Shown: positions 1-12,135 of the stretch, one piece after another
Layout: each line of letters begins with the position of its first letter
Position numbering within the stretch: the stretch's first letter is position 1
NCBI RefSeq assembly: GCF_965363235.1
Contig: NC_134844.1
Coordinates: 96,186,664-96,250,663, forward strand
Length of the DNA: 64,000 bases
Source of the DNA: Mytilus galloprovincialis
Taxonomy: Eukaryota; Mollusca; Bivalvia; Mytilida; Mytilidae
Reading direction: 5' to 3'
Notes under the pieces: generated by a model
What the model was told of the DNA's origin: nothing
The model's input: only the letters and a program-made list of their open reading frames with translations
The model's database searches: none
Position numbers and translations under genes: made by a program

Positions 1-59
1 CTCGAAAGTTGTCTAAAGACACAAACAAAAAAGACAAAAAGACTGAAAGACAAGAAAAA

Positions 60-250
60 GGTAAAATTATACAAACACTGAACTCCGAGGAAAACCTAAA
101 ACGGAAAGTCCCTAATCAAATGTCAAAGTCAAGCGAATGGATAACAACTGTCATATTCTTGACTTGATACAGGCATTCTCTTGTGTAAAAAATGTTGGAT
201 TAAACCTAGTTTTAAAGTGAGAATAACCTCTAACTTAAATGACAGTCGCA
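60..250 (+). repeat. Dispersed repeat, family R7 (fragment)
   Basis: This stretch recurs in the window at about 7655-7830, 16540-16690, 29520-29700 and 59920-60040, and in the opposite orientation at 29870-30040 and 34380-34775. Common marks are GGAAAGTCCCTAATCAAATG and a 'TGTCATATTC-TGACTTG-TACAGGCAT' block. It has no coding potential. The 251-720 interval after it shows nothing recognisable beyond short open frames. Confidence 0.6.
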
Positions 251-879
251 TCAAAATTCGTTATATTGAAAATACCGCAAAACACCTTACAGATAAGGAC
301 AAAAAAGAAAATGAACCACAATAGTGCGGGGATTAACGGAAGGCTAAACAGTATATGCTCCTTGAGTTACACAATTTCACCGATTAATCCACTGAACACT
401 TTGCATATGAGAGGTTTATTTTATTGTTTTAAGTATTTGAGCCGAACAAATATCTTTACATTTATCAATAATGTTTTCCTTTTTTTTCTTCACGCCTTTT
501 TTGTAATGATGACATTCGAAACGGAGAAAAGGTAATACTAAACAGGAGAGGGGAACCCATGTCTATCATATTTTAAAATTCTAAAATCCTTAAATCCTAC
601 GATTAAATTTACTTCATAGCTAATAGATAACACTGCATTTGGTACTAACCAGACTTATAATCAAATAGCTCGTTTATAAATTTATAAATTTGAAAGAAAC
701 TAAGGTTTCAACTCCCTAAGGGAAAGTTCACCTTAGATGTATTTGGCTTTTTTATGTATTTTTTTTGTCATAAAGCTCTTCAATTTGGTTCTTTTATATC
801 ATCGGCTTTCAAATATTTAGCATTGAGCGTTCCAGATGAAGGTAAATCAACATGATCAAGAAATGCACGTCGGACGCAT

Positions 880-970
880 AAAATCATTTAAATGCAACAG
901 TGGTACACCGCTGTTCAATATTCACAAATTGACTTAACAGAAACAAATTCGGGTCACAAATAAAAAATAC
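880..970 (+). repeat. Dispersed repeat fragment (distal part of R7)
   Basis: 'CAACAGTGGTACACCGCTGTTCA' and 'CGGGTCACAAA' match the complementary strand of 29940-30040 and 34680-34770, and the + strand of 5295-5395. The rest of 720-1430 holds no gene I can support. Confidence 0.5.
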
Positions 971-1434
971 ATATAAGTTAATTAGTTCTTTTGACCTCAA
1001 GGAAGATTGAATTTTATTATACTTGCGATACTCTATCATTTCAACAAAATTTCGTGTGGTTGTATAGATAGTACCCAAAATATGATTAAATGAGATAAAG
1101 GTAAAAATATTACAACTCTCAAAATATTTCATTTAATAGGATGATGAATTCGAATTAAAAACGATTTAAATCTGTTTGAACTTAATTTTCTTAAATAAAC
1201 TCATTCATGTGTGGTTTGTTTGTTACAGTTAAAATTCATGGAATAGAATATGAATCTACCAATGATAATTTAAATTTAAGTAATCTTTCTTGGGACATTT
1301 TTTTATGTTTATTAAGTTTGCATTTTTCACAAAACAAATTTCATCAATCAAGGTAAAGTTGCAGTTTTAATTGAGTTACCCTTCTTGTTACAGTTCTCGT
1401 TAGTTATAAAAGGTACCAGACTTACCAGGCTTAT

Positions 1435-1870
1435 AATTACATATACCAGACGCGCGTTTCGTCTACATAAGACTCATCAGTGACGCTCCGATAAAAATAG
1501 TTAAAAAGCCAAAACAATTACGAAGTTGAAGAGCATTGAGGACCCAAGATTCCAAAACGTTGTGTCAACTACGGCTAAGGTAATCTTTGCCTGGGTTAAG
1601 AAAATCATTAGTATTTTTACTAATTCATACTTTTGCAAACAGTAAATTTATAAAAAATAATGTCCATATAATTGATGTTTATGTCAACACCGAAGTGCTG
1701 ACCACTGGACTAGTGATACCGTCGGGGACAAAACGTCCACCAGTAGTGGCATCGACCCAGTGGTGTAAATAGTTATCAAAGATGACTGGATTATAATTTG
1801 ATACGCCAGACGCGCGTTTTGTCTACATAGAACTCATCAGTGACTCTCAGATCAAAATAATTACAAAGCC
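1435..1870 (+). repeat. Dispersed repeat, family R2, long form
   Basis: R2 is marked by CGCCAGACGCGCGTTTCGTC, then 'ACTCATCAGTGACGCTC' and 'TTGAAGAGCATTGAGGAC'. This copy holds two such heads (about 1445 and 1802) around a block reading '-CACCACTGGGTCGATGCCACT-' on the opposite strand. The same long form lies inverted at 5530-5965. Shorter R2 copies occur at 16443, 27085, 29195, 47385, 47670 and 56551. It is non-coding, and the open frame at 1587-1772 is repeat sequence. Confidence 0.75.
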
Positions 1871-2404
1871 AATATTAGTACATAGTTTAAAACTAGTTTG
1901 GAATACGATGTTTTGAGTCGGTGATCAATTAGCCAATACCATTTTGTGACGTTGGTGTATCATCTGCAAAAGCGTTCAAAGAAACAATGGCTTAAAAATT
2001 TTAATCCTGGTATCTATGATGAGATTCTTCATAAAATGTTACCAAGGTAATCTTTCCGGAAAATGTTAAACAGTTCAAACAATTTAAAGAAAATCAATCA
2101 AGCTTCCAGGACAATATTGCAAATAATTGTCTTGGTGGTCATTTTCGGAACTCTGCCATATAAGTTACCCATAACGAATCTTTAGCATTGGATGCAAAGG
2201 AAAATTGATCGGCTTTTATGACATGGGAAAATAATTTTGTTGACTTAAAAGGAGGTAAAGACAACAGCAAATTAAGATGTTAAGAAAGCTATAAAACCAA
2301 GCTAATTTATTATTTTCTTCGGGAAATGCTCTTACCAAATGAGGAATATGACAGCTGGTTTTCGTTCCGTTGGTCAATAAAGTTCAGAGTTTGATTCTGT
2401 TTAG

Positions 2405-2535
2405 TTTTATGGACTTCCCCTTTATAAATTTACTTAGGAGTTACTTCCCCTTTATAAATTTACTAAGGAGTTACTTCCCCTTTTTAAATTTACTTAGGAG
2501 TTACTTCCCCTTTTTAAATTTACTTAGGAGATCGG
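2405..2535 (+). repeat. 30-bp tandem repeat, about 4 copies
   Basis: The 30-base unit 'TTACTTCCCCTTTATAAATT' plus ten bases is repeated about four times with few differences. Because 30 is a multiple of three, the array stays open and gives a repetitive short frame. The flanks 1900-2400 and 2586-3200 hold no gene that I can support. Confidence 0.85.
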
Positions 2536-3204
2536 AATTTTGGTTACACTTTTGTACCGAGATTCAAATCTTTTGAATCTATAAAAAGGAGGCAAATGAA
2601 GGCAACATACAGTAACTGTGCTAATTGCATGAACCACAATTATGCATCATCCGCAGTACTTGATGTTTTCATTGAAAACATATTAGCTATGTTTGGAGGA
2701 CGTGTTTTTCCTCAAGCAATCGACATTATCTCTGGAACCAGCTATGCTCCTCCTCCTGTCGACTTACTCCTGTATTCATAAGAGACTGACTTGATACAGA
2801 AGTCTTTTAACAATAATCAATAGAACCTAGCATTAACTCTGAAATTTACGTTCTGCTAAATAGATACTGTCCTCTCACTAATAATTATAGTTCGGTGACT
2901 ATCTTACGCATATATCTCATCACATTTCAAATAATGAATTCAGCAGATACAGTTAAGTCTGCATCTATACTTACATCTATCAATAGACAAAGACAGTTGA
3001 TTGAAAACAAAAATTATGATAGAAAAGATGATTGCGTTGCTCAATTGTGAACTGTCAATTATATATGCAGAAACATTACAGCAGCGCCTTCATAGTTTGC
3101 ATTTTCTATAATGATTTCATGACAGAGCGTGTGTGCTAATAAATCTGCAATTGAAACAATATATCGGAGAGGTTAATATCAAACCATACCTTCAAAAATG
3201 ATAC

Positions 3205-3320
3205 AGTCATCAAGGTATGGGCTTTGCTCGTTGTTGAAGGCCGTACGGTGACCTATAGTTGTTAATGTCTGTGTTATTTTGGTCTTTTGTGGATAGTTGT
3301 CTCATTGGCAATCATACCAC
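3205..3320 (-). repeat. Dispersed SINE-like repeat, family R4
   Basis: Read on the - strand it carries 'GATGTGGTATGATTGCCAA', 'ACTATAGGTCACCGTACGGC' and 'CTTCAACAACGAGCAAA'. The most complete copy is at 51828-52015. Other copies are at 36352, 41535/43283 (split), 44120, 48590 (-) and 56505/56764 (split). Confidence 0.75.
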
Positions 3321-3929
3321 ATCTTCTTATTATATCAACACAAAATAGTTGACCGTAACGAACTATCCTTTTTCACACGTGATGACTTATATGTTCCAAT
3401 TGTCATTGCCAGAATCCCGTCCTCTTCCCTCGATTGCAATCAACAAAATAGATATCACCTGGTTTGTACTTACAGGAGTTACAAGACGGGTGTCGCATTT
3501 GGAGTATGATCTACTTTCACTTACGGAACACCTGTATTGTACCCTGTTTTTTTTTATTAGGAGTTCTTTCGCTCAGGGATTGATTTTGTATGGTGTACTT
3601 TTTGTACTCTCTTTTACATGTAAATGAAAACCAAACATTATTTTTTTTTCAAAATATATTCCGTTACAGACAAATATATTTAGTAACCATGTGCGAAATA
3701 ATCTCTATCAACGACGAACCCAAAATTACAATAAATTCATGAGTGTAAAAATCATAACTATTTAAATGAACTTTAACAATGTTTACAAAAGTTTATCTTT
3801 TCATCAAGTGTACGTCTATTTAAATTTAACAGACATTACTTATTCGAGTATAGTACAATTATTTCAATGAGAAATTACGTAGTTATTTCACATACAATAA
3901 TCAAACCGTTCGGCTTAAATAAATATAAA

Positions 3930-6900
3930 ATGGCGATCTTAGTGTTGGTCTTATACTTAGTACATACGTTTGGTAAGATTGATATATTATTCAATGAATT
4001 TCATAATGTAAAGTTACTTCGCACGAACTAATAGAAAGTGGTTTTTTCATTTTCGGTAATAATTTCAACATGTTCAACTTTACAAAATCGTGTACAAATG
4101 ATATATCGAATGACCGATTGGCAATTAATAACTACACTTTATTTAAAATAGTGGAATGATTAGAATTAAGATTTATTTTATCGAATATTCAAAATAAATA
4201 ACAAAACAACTAGTGTTATTTCTTTTAGATACGTGTTATTCAAGCATAAAAAGAGAATTCTTGGAATTATAACAATTTAATAATTTTTCTCTGGTGTCAT
4301 TCTTAAGTTCGATTAATGCTTATCGTGAAATTATGTTTAAACAAGATTGATAAGTGAATAGTGTTGAAAAAAGAGGGACGAAAGATACCAGAGGGATACC
4401 AGAGGGAGAGTCAAACTCATAAATAGAAAATAAACTGACAACGCCAAGGTTAAAATAAAAAGACAAACAGACAAATAATAGTACAGAAGACACAACACAG
4501 AAAACTAAAGACTAAGCAACACAAACTCAACCAAAAACTAGGGGTGATCTCAGGTGCTCTGGAAGAGTGAGCAGATCCTGCTCCACATGGGGCACCCGTT
4601 CGTGTTGCTTTTGTTATTACAAATCTGGTAAATAGTCTAATTCGGTAGGTCACATTCGTGAAAAGGGAAGGGTATGGTATAAAGGAACATATCCGATTTA
4701 ACTTGCATTATAGTACATGTAGTAGATTTATTTGAAAAGTTAGCAAAAAACAACATTATTTTACAATTATTGAAATGTAAGCTAAATGGAAAGCAGCGGT
4801 TACATACATAAATATACACCAAATAAACGACGAATGTCATGATATGTGGAAATAATGTCATATTTGAATAACAATTATATTTAGTATGGTAGATAGAAAC
4901 AAAAAACAAAATGTTAATGCTGATGCAAAATGGTCTAACAATAGTGTAGTACTTGATTTATTTCACTTGACTGGGCGGAGTTTTGACCGTTCGATGATCA
5001 TAGATCAGTTCACAAATATATGTACATGTAGGTGCTTTTGAATAAACTCATTTATGAAGTGTTAAGTTATGATCATATGTGTATTCGCAAAATTAATAGT
5101 TAGACGCAGCCGTTAATTTTCTTGTAAGTTTAAAAATATGTAAAATTTGTCACATTTGGAATTTGTGGATATGCAAATGGATATGACGAAATCACTTGCA
5201 TAATATGCATGGCGTTTATCTAAAACGTTTTGAAATGCTTTATTGGGTGCACGAGGATAACTTGCATATAGAGTTCATCATTTTTAAAGGAGAAATAAAT
5301 GCAACAGTAGTATAACGTTGTTCAAAACTCATAAATCCATGGACAAAAAACTAAATCGGGGTAACAAACTAAAACTGAGGGAAACGCATTAATTATAAGA
5401 GAAAAAATAGAGTCTGAAAATTACTGTTTTTTTTTTAAATCACTCTTTAAAGAAATCTCACAATCAGAAAAGTTTCGTTCAAACAAAATAATACATAGCC
5501 AATATTTTAAAATACTCTTTTTTTGCTGCTTTATAGGCATTTATAAATCTTAAAACTATTTTATTCGCGTCTGGCGTACAAATTATAATCCTGGTAACTT
5601 TGATAACTATTTACACCACTGGGTCGATGCCACTGATGGTGGACGTTTCGTCACCGAGGGTATCATCAGCTCAGTAGTCAACATTTCGGTGTTGACATGA
5701 ATATCAATAATATGGTTATTTTTTTTATAAATTTCCTGTTTACAAAACTTAAATTTTGTCGAAAAACTAAGGATTTTCTTATCCCAGGCATAGATTACCG
5801 TAGCCGTATTTGGCACAACTTTTTGGAATTTTGGATCATCAATGCTCTTCAACTTTGTACTTGTTTGGCTTTATAAATATTTCTATTTGAGCGTAACTGA
5901 TGAGTTTTATGTAGACGAAACGCGCGTCTGACGTACTAAATTATAATCCTGGTACCTTTGATAACTATTATTTGTCCCATATCGTGCACCCAGTTCTTTT
6001 GTTTTTTTTTGGAGACAATGATATGTGATTATAAATCACCAATACTAATTATAACGGCATTCATCCTTATCACACATCTTCCAATAGACTGTCCTTATGC
6101 AAATTGAAACGTAAGCTCCACCTGATCAGTTGAAATAACATTGGTAATACATATTGGTACCTTATATTGTTAATTTACAGATAACTTTGTTAATATTAAT
6201 ACCAATAAAAACTATATAATATTTTGTTGTTTATGACGAAATAATACTAATCTGTGTTGAACACTGAATAAACTGTGTAAAGGGTTATTAAAAAGTGTGG
6301 ACCACATTTGTGAGGTTATTTCGAAGTGACAGAAAGAATGTTAGAGTCATTCCTTGTATATTAATTTTGAATTCCACTTTATGAAGGAAATCATGAAATT
6401 ACGTTGATGACTTAACGGTAACAAGACAAAATTATGTTTTATAAGCTGATAGACGAAAAAAAATTCAACCAATCGGAAGACGAGTTACATCTTAAATAAA
6501 ATTATAAATTGATAAATCATGTACTGCTGGAAATAATAAATTACTAGAGAAACTTGATTTTGTAGTTATGTGGGAATCAACCAAATAATTTTTCAAGATA
6601 CAATTAAGTAATTCAATATTTTATATTATACTATCATTTCATTTCAGGTTTAGAATTATCAAATATGACAATCTCATTTTCCTATACAAATATTATCTAA
6701 TTTCAGGTTTAGTATCTTGTGAATTTTGCTATAGCTCCTTCTATGGTGTTTCGTACTGTTCTGGATACTGCGATGGGTACTATGGTTCGGAATACTGTAT
6801 CGATGCTGATACTTATATCGGTTCATTGTAAGTAACACTATCATATGAATGAAATATACAAATATGAAAAATGTGGTCTGATGAGGCAATTCTTCACAAG

Positions 6901-9254
6901 AGCTAAAAAACGCCCCGAAAAGAAAGTCCATTTTAGGTAAACATGAACGCAACAATAACTGTACGAAACAAGAACTAAAATAAATTTTAAACGAAACATT
7001 CAGTCTTAAAATATGTCCTGGTGCTTATATGCAGTACATCCGTCATATACAATAAAGTATCTTATATAATAAAAGTAGCATATACAATACAAGTAGCATA
7101 TACAATATGTGTATCGTATGAAATACAAGTAGCATATACAATATATGTATCATATGCAATACAAGTAGAATATACAATTATGGACACCTACGGGTGCGGG
7201 AATTCTCGCTACATTGAAGACCCATTGGTTGCCTTCGGCTGTTGTTTGCTCTATGGTCGGGTGGTTGTCGCTTTGACATATTCACCATTTCCTTTCTCAA
7301 TTTTATACAATATATATATCATATACAATACAAGTAGCATATACAATATATGTATCATATGAAATACAAGTAGCATTTACAGTATATGTATCACATACAA
7401 TACATGTTGCATATGAAATACAAGTAGCATAAACAATATGTGTATCGTAACGAATACAAGTAGCATGTACAATATGTGTATCGTATGAAATACAAGTAGC
7501 ATATACAATATATGTATCATATACAATCTAAGTAACATATACAATACAAGTAGTATATACAATACAAGTAGTATATACAATACAAGGAGCATATACATTA
7601 AAAGAAGAATTTACAAAAAAAAAGCATATACAATACAAGTATCATACACAGTACGGAAAGTCATTAAACAAATGTCAAAATAAAAAAGTCAAACACATCA
7701 ATGAATGGAAAACGACTGTCATATCATAACTTTGTACAGGCATTTTCCTACGTCAAAAATGGAGGTTTCAACCTGGTTTTCTAACTAACTAAACCTGTCA
7801 CCTGTGTGACAGTCGCATACAATTCCATTAAATTGACAATAATTTGTAATCAAACTAAACATCCTTTGAGACGAAGGATATCGATTAAATACTTTCATAT
7901 AGTTAGAAAAAGTTTTGGTAAATTATGATCTGGTATTTAGTTCCTAATTATTCTGTACACCACTTTCACGCCTTCATTGTGTATGTTTTTAGCACAGTTG
8001 CTGCCTTTGCCGGCATCATAATTGGAGGTCTGATTTTCCTTGGAATTTTTGTTGCTGTTATTATTGCAATATGTGTTTCATGTACAAAATCAGCCGGACA
8101 AAGAGGACGAGTTGTTCAACCTATGACAACAACAAGTGGTATATCAACTGTACAGTCTAATGGACATGGTATGTTTCAACAATTTGAATACTATTAATTA
8201 AAGATGTCATTGTATTAGTAAAAAAGTTCACAAATGTACATGATATGCAAGCATTCTATGGATCTGTTTGTTAACCAATTCTCATCTGAAAAGTTGATTT
8301 CAATAAGACAACGTTAACTTGATAATGTTTTTTGTTTTTCTGAAACTTTCTGGGGACCTTAAGGGGGACAAAATATACCAGAGGAACAGTCAAACTCATA
8401 GATCGAAAATAAAACGACAACGCCATGGCTAAAAATAAAAAGACAAACAGACAAATAATAGTACAGATCGAAAATAAAATGACAACGCCATGGCTATACA
8501 ATAAAAAAAAACCCAAACAATTAATAGTACAGAAGACACAACACAGAAAACTAAAGAATAAGCAACACGAACCTTCTTCCCCCCAAATAAATAGGGGTGA
8601 TCTCAAACTCTCTGGAAGGGTGAGCAGATTCTGATCCACATGTAAACTTGATAATGTATTTGTTTTTCAAAAACTTTCTTGAGACCTTAATTGTAAACTT
8701 AGAGTATTCTTGCTATATATTTCAGTGGTACAACGAAAGATACCAGAGGGACAGTCAAACTCATAGATCGAAAATAAAATGAAAACGGCATTGCTAAAAA
8801 TAAAAAAGACAAACAGACAAATAATAGTAAAAAAGACACAACACAGAAAAACTAAAGAATAAATAACACGAACCCACCCCCTCCCTAAAAAAATAGGGGT
8901 GATCTCAGACGCTCCGGAAGGGTGAGCAGATCCTGATCCACATGTAAACTTGATAATGTATTTGTTTTTCTGAAACTTTCTTGGGACCTTAAATGTAAAC
9001 TTAGAGTATTCTTGCTATATATTTCAGTGGTACAACAGCATTTCAACTATGCAACACCAACAGCTCCTCCGGTGTACTCGAATATGGCGTACTATCCAGC
9101 ATATCCACCACCACCACAACAGCAACCAGCATACCCACCACCACCACCCCAACCGATGAACGAGCCAATGCCGCCACCAGTGTACGCTGAACTAAATAGC
9201 CAAGGTCAACAACCATTTACACACAATGGTGGAGGGCCATCAACAAAACAATAG
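3930..9254 (+). CDS. CYYR1-like small type I membrane protein, gene A (four exons)
   Basis: Exons rebuilt from splice sites: 3930-3972, 6707-6827, 7993-8168 and 9028-9254 (stop TAG). They join in frame with phases 1, 2 and 1, giving about 188 residues. Exon 1 encodes a hydrophobic signal peptide starting MAILVLVLYLVHTFG. Exon 2 is a short ectodomain rich in Tyr, with five Cys. Exon 3 starts with one membrane span (AGIIIGGLIFLGIFVAVIIA), followed by a juxtamembrane C-x2-C-T-K-S-A-G-Q-R-G-R block. Exon 4 is a Pro/Gln/Tyr-rich tail with two PPVY motifs. This order matches the vertebrate CYYR1 family, whose PPxY motifs suggest binding to WW-domain ubiquitin ligases such as NEDD4. No enzymatic role is visible. 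The start is the only ATG giving a signal peptide with the conserved phase-1 donor. The intron before exon 4 holds a duplicated acceptor. Gene structure is well supported; the family name is moderately sure. Confidence 0.82.
4366..4720 (+). repeat. SINE-like repeat, family R1 (in gene A intron 1)
   Basis: R1 starts with 'GAGGGACGAAAGATACCA', continues with 'GACAGTCAAACTCATAAAT', 'ACAACGCCATGGCTAAAAA' and 'GGTGATCTCAGGTGCTC', then 'TGCTCCACATGTGGCACCCG' and 'GTAAATAGTCTAATTCGGTA'. Many copies lie in the window in both orientations. I cannot see a clear tRNA promoter, so SINE-like is a description, not a proven class. Confidence 0.75.
5530..5965 (-). repeat. Dispersed repeat R2, long form, inverted copy (in gene A intron 1)
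   Basis: Reverse-complement counterpart of 1435-1870, with the two 'ACGCGCGTCTG' heads and the shared central block containing 'CACTGGGTCGATGCCACTGA'. The open frame on the - strand at 5607-5852 is repeat, not a gene. Confidence 0.75.
7060..7650 (+). repeat. 18-bp minisatellite interrupted by an R3 fragment
   Basis: Units like 'AGCATATACAATACAAGT' repeat over 7060-7180 and 7300-7650 with drift. Between them, 7183-7300 is the reverse complement of the R3 repeat (compare 20259-20400 and 21225-21370, 'GGGTCTTCAA-GTAGCGAGAA-TTCCCGCACCCG'), so R3 probably landed in the minisatellite or the array grew around it. The array lies in gene A intron 2. The repetitive open frames on both strands here are by-products of the 18-base period. 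Confidence 0.8.
7655..7830 (+). repeat. Dispersed repeat R7 (in gene A intron 2)
   Basis: Shares 'GAATGGAAAACGACTGTCAT' and 'TACAGGCATTTTCCTACGTC' with the other R7 copies. It ends about 160 bases before the membrane-span exon of gene A. Confidence 0.6.
8309..9037 (+). repeat. Tandem duplication of the gene A intron 3/exon 4 junction with R1 copies between
   Basis: A block of about 95 bases starting 'TGTAAACTTGATAATGTATT' and ending '-ATATATTTCAGTGGTACAAC' occurs at 8641-8735 and again at 8943-9037, offset 302. A weaker first part lies at 8309-8360. R1 copies fill 8369-8640 and 8736-8942. The real acceptor ends at 9027. The upstream copy gives an identical acceptor ending at 8725; an exon starting there reads about 13 codons into R1 and stops at 8764-8766, so a transcript using it would lack the PPxY tail. 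Confidence 0.85.
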
Positions 9255-9420
9255 ATCAGAAGCATGAACAATATGGGCAATGCATGTTTAACAAAGCGGA
9301 CTATAGAAAGGGGAAACATTGTTTAAAAACTGGTTGTTATATTTGATAAAAGATATTTAAATTGCATAATCATATAAAAAAAATCATTAGGGTTATTATA
9401 CTTTTAACCATTCAAATACC

Positions 9421-9690
9421 ATTAGTTACACATTGTGCTAGTGACCTTATACAATTTAAAGAGTCGGGAAATTCCATGTGTCGCGAATGCGATACTTTTT
9501 ACCATAACATCATCATTAGTTACACAGTGTGCTATAGATGAACTAATACAATAAATAAGGGGTCAGAAAATTTCATGTGAAGTGAATGGGATTCTTTTTA
9601 CTATTAAATCATCATTAGTTACACAGTGTGCTATTGGTGAACTAATACAATATATAAGGGGTCTGGAAATTCCATGTGAAGTGAATGCGA
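9421..9690 (+). repeat. About 100-bp tandem repeat, about 3 copies, downstream of gene A
   Basis: Units start 'ATTAGTTACACAGTGTGCTA' at about 9421, 9514 and 9615 and contain 'TTCCATGTGAAGTGAATG'. One diverged unit also occurs at 49077-49165 in gene D intron 3, so it is a dispersed repeat with local expansion. AATAAA-like poly(A) signals for gene A lie at about 9549 and 9905. Confidence 0.75.
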
Positions 9691-10071
9691 GCGAACTAGT
9701 TTTTAGAGCACGAAAGAAAAACAGAAGCTGCATAACAGATATAAAACCATACATCCGGTCAATACGAAATTCTACCTCTGTTACCAAAATCAGCTTTCTA
9801 AAATGATTCAAGAATTTTTTTTCAGGACTTTTTTTAATTTGAAACACAAAGCGTAAACGATAAGTGAAGAATTCAGACAATTGTACAAGATATGTGTATC
9901 ACTAATAAATAATGCCTTGTTGTATCAAGAAACATAGTATACATAATTGATTGGTTAATTCTGTACGACTACATTTACCATTATTAGCCAAAAAGTGTGT
10001 ACTATTCGTAAAACAAAACAACTTGCTTTTCGTTAAGAACATAGAAGTCAGTTCTGTGTTTCTGTGGTAAT

Positions 10072-10106
<35 letters not shown>

Positions 10107-10141
10107 ACTTCAGCTTTGAAATGTTGAAAATACTAAAAATA

Positions 10142-10410
10142 TTAAAGGTGGTACCCAACACTTTCACTAAAATAATTTGGCTCATTTAATTTTCATAAAA
10201 TTTTTACAAACTACTTACTTTGACCCTTTGACAATTTCAAAAAATTTGAACCAACCGTTTTATCAAAAAAATTACACAGGTTATATAGCAGTTTGACAAA
10301 CACTTATTTGGATCATTGAGAAGCTTAACATTCCCCTAAAACACAACGTGATTAAAACGTTCAGCTAAATTTATAGAGTTATCTCCATGTAGTGTTAGGT
10401 ACCACCTTAA
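10142..10410 (+). mobile_element. MITE with TIR GGTGGTACCCAACAC
   Basis: Starts TTAAAGGTGGTACCCAACAC and ends with the near complement GTGTTAGGTACCACCTTAA. It is about 270 bases long and non-coding, with TTAA-like sequence at both ends. A diverged second copy is at 25960-26217. It shares the terminal pattern TTAAGGTRGYAC with 21953-24022 and 48210-48735. A run of about 27 A bases lies just before it (10078-10104). Confidence 0.85.
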
Positions 10411-11262
10411 CCCTAGGAAAAGATTACCTTGCTTTGTTATGCAAATAATTCAAGCTTCATCGATTTTTTTAAACAAAACGCCCATTTGGCATATTTTTTT
10501 TATTAGCCTTGTATTTTGGATGAGTTTTTGTATACACATGTACTTAAATGTGTCTCAACCATCCCCCTATACCTATATTCTATTTAGAATACACATAGCA
10601 ATACGCACAGTAAAACTCAGTTAAAAAAAAGCCCGAGTCCAATGTCAGAATAGGTTACAAAAGAAGCAAAGAAAATGACAATGAAACATAAATGAAAAAA
10701 AGGTTACTAGCAGTTACTGACACAACGGCTCTATACCACATTTAAACGGAGTCAAAGATTATGTCTTTATCATATGAAAATCAAGTACAATTCCTCCCGT
10801 TGGGTGTTAAGTATTATACCATCATAAAATATATGGGAAGAACTTAACCCGTAGCATGCAAACAACTGGTTTTAGAATAAATGTGTTTAGTTCCGATGCA
10901 AAGAACCTATGAGCGGATCAATACTTATTCCAAAATATGCAATCCATAATGACTTGTCAACATTATCGTAACTATATCCTTTCCGAATGGTTTTCTTTAA
11001 AGGTTTGGTTAGCTTTTGAGGTGAATGCAGACATTGTTGTACTTTGTAAAGAACATTTCCATAAAATATTGAATGTAAAATACCGTATGTCTGCTGATTT
11101 ATATTTATGAGGATAACATTTCATAAATGTTTTGAATAGTTTGTGATATCGAAAAACCTGGTGTAATAATTTTTAGGTAATACAGATACTTCTTTCGCAT
11201 ATCAAATACGTTGTTATATACACGAGTGAATCAAACAATTTGAGATATATAAATAGCATAAG

Positions 11263-11310
11263 ATGGCGACAAGAGAATGTAACCATCTAAAAATTAACAA
11301 TAAGAAATGA
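11263..11310 (+). pseudogene. Possible remnant of gene B first exon and promoter
   Basis: The sequence around ATG 11263 ('ATAAATAGCATAAGATGGCG', preceded by 'AATCAAAC') resembles the gene A start ('AAATAAATATAAAATGGCG', preceded by 'AATCAAAC'). After 'ATGGCGA' the similarity ends; there is no signal-peptide coding and no phase-1 donor, and an R1 copy follows. It is probably a truncated first exon of the decayed gene B. Support is weak. Confidence 0.3.
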
Positions 11311-11329
11311 AAAACCATCTCTCTTATCA

Positions 11330-11568
11330 CACATGATACAATTCAAAATTGCTATATGAGCTTTACGGAATTAAACTTCACAAATGTGACCTACCGAATT
11401 ACGCTATTTACTGGATTTCTAATAACATAAGCAACACGACGGGTGCCCCATTTGAAGAAGGATCTGCTAACCCTTCCGGAGCACTTGATATCATCCCCTG
11501 TTTTGATGGGGTTCGTGTTGCTTAGTCTAAAGTTTTCTATGTTGTGTCTTCTGCACTATTATTTGGTT
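11330..11568 (-). repeat. R1 repeat, inverted copy
   Basis: Read on the - strand it holds 'GGGTAAGCAGATCC'-like, 'GGCACCCGTCGTGTTGCTTA' and 'AATAGCGTAATTCGGTAGG' segments of R1. It stops at the hairpin 11569-11679, which replaces the rest of the R1 unit. The open frame 11443-11760 spans both and is not a gene. Confidence 0.65.
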
Positions 11569-11679
11569 GTGTGGGTAATAGCAAGTTTGTTGTCCCTTCG
11601 CATACCAACTATTGCTCTTGGCTTTGCCTCGAACAATAGTTGGTACCTCAGGGATAACAACTTGCTATTACCCTCACAC
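11569..11679. repeat. Long hairpin (foldback) with arms of about 48 bases
   Basis: The left arm runs from GTGTGGGTAATAGCAAG to ATACCAACTATTGCTC; the right arm from GAACAATAGTTGGTAC to CTTGCTATTACCCTCACAC. The arms pair with only a few mismatches around a short loop 'TTGGCTTTGCCTC'. It sits at the broken end of an R1 copy. Confidence 0.8.
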
Positions 11680-11769
11680 CCAGTCAATAAGTGTATACTG
11701 TTAAGTAAAATAAGACATGAAACCAACAAAAGACGAGTAGGATCTAAAGTGATCCGATAGGTTAAGCTG

Positions 11770-12135
11770 ACCTAGCAGCACACATGTCACCAGTCATATT
11801 TCTTATGTATGATAGAATTTGGTGACAAGTCTCATTATATGATATCACCAGTCATGTTTCTTATGTAAGATTAAATTTGGCGACAAGTCTCATTATATGA
11901 TATCACCATTTGTGTTTCTTATGCATGATTAAATTTGGTGACAAGTCTCATTATATGATATCACCAGTCATGTTTCTTATGTATGATTAAATTTGGTGAC
12001 AAGTCTCATTTGATGATATCACCAGTCATGTTTCTTATGTATGATTGAATTTGGTGACAAGTCTCATAATATGATATCACCAGTCATGTTTCTTATGTAT
12101 GATTAAATATGGTGACAAGTCTCATAATATGATAT
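11770..12135 (+). repeat. 58-bp tandem repeat, about 6 copies
   Basis: The unit starts 'ATATCACCAGTCATGTTTCT' and contains 'GGTGACAAGTCTCATTATAT'. About six copies are nearly identical, implying recent expansion. An R1 tail fragment follows at about 12150-12240. The interval 12240-13040 shows nothing beyond AT-rich sequence. Confidence 0.9.

Noticed and set aside
2596-2781. 61-codon frame ending SYAPPPVDLLLYS, tested as the tail exon of an extra CYYR1-like gene
   Set aside because: No PPxY motif, no matching acceptor phase, and no span or ectodomain exon nearby.
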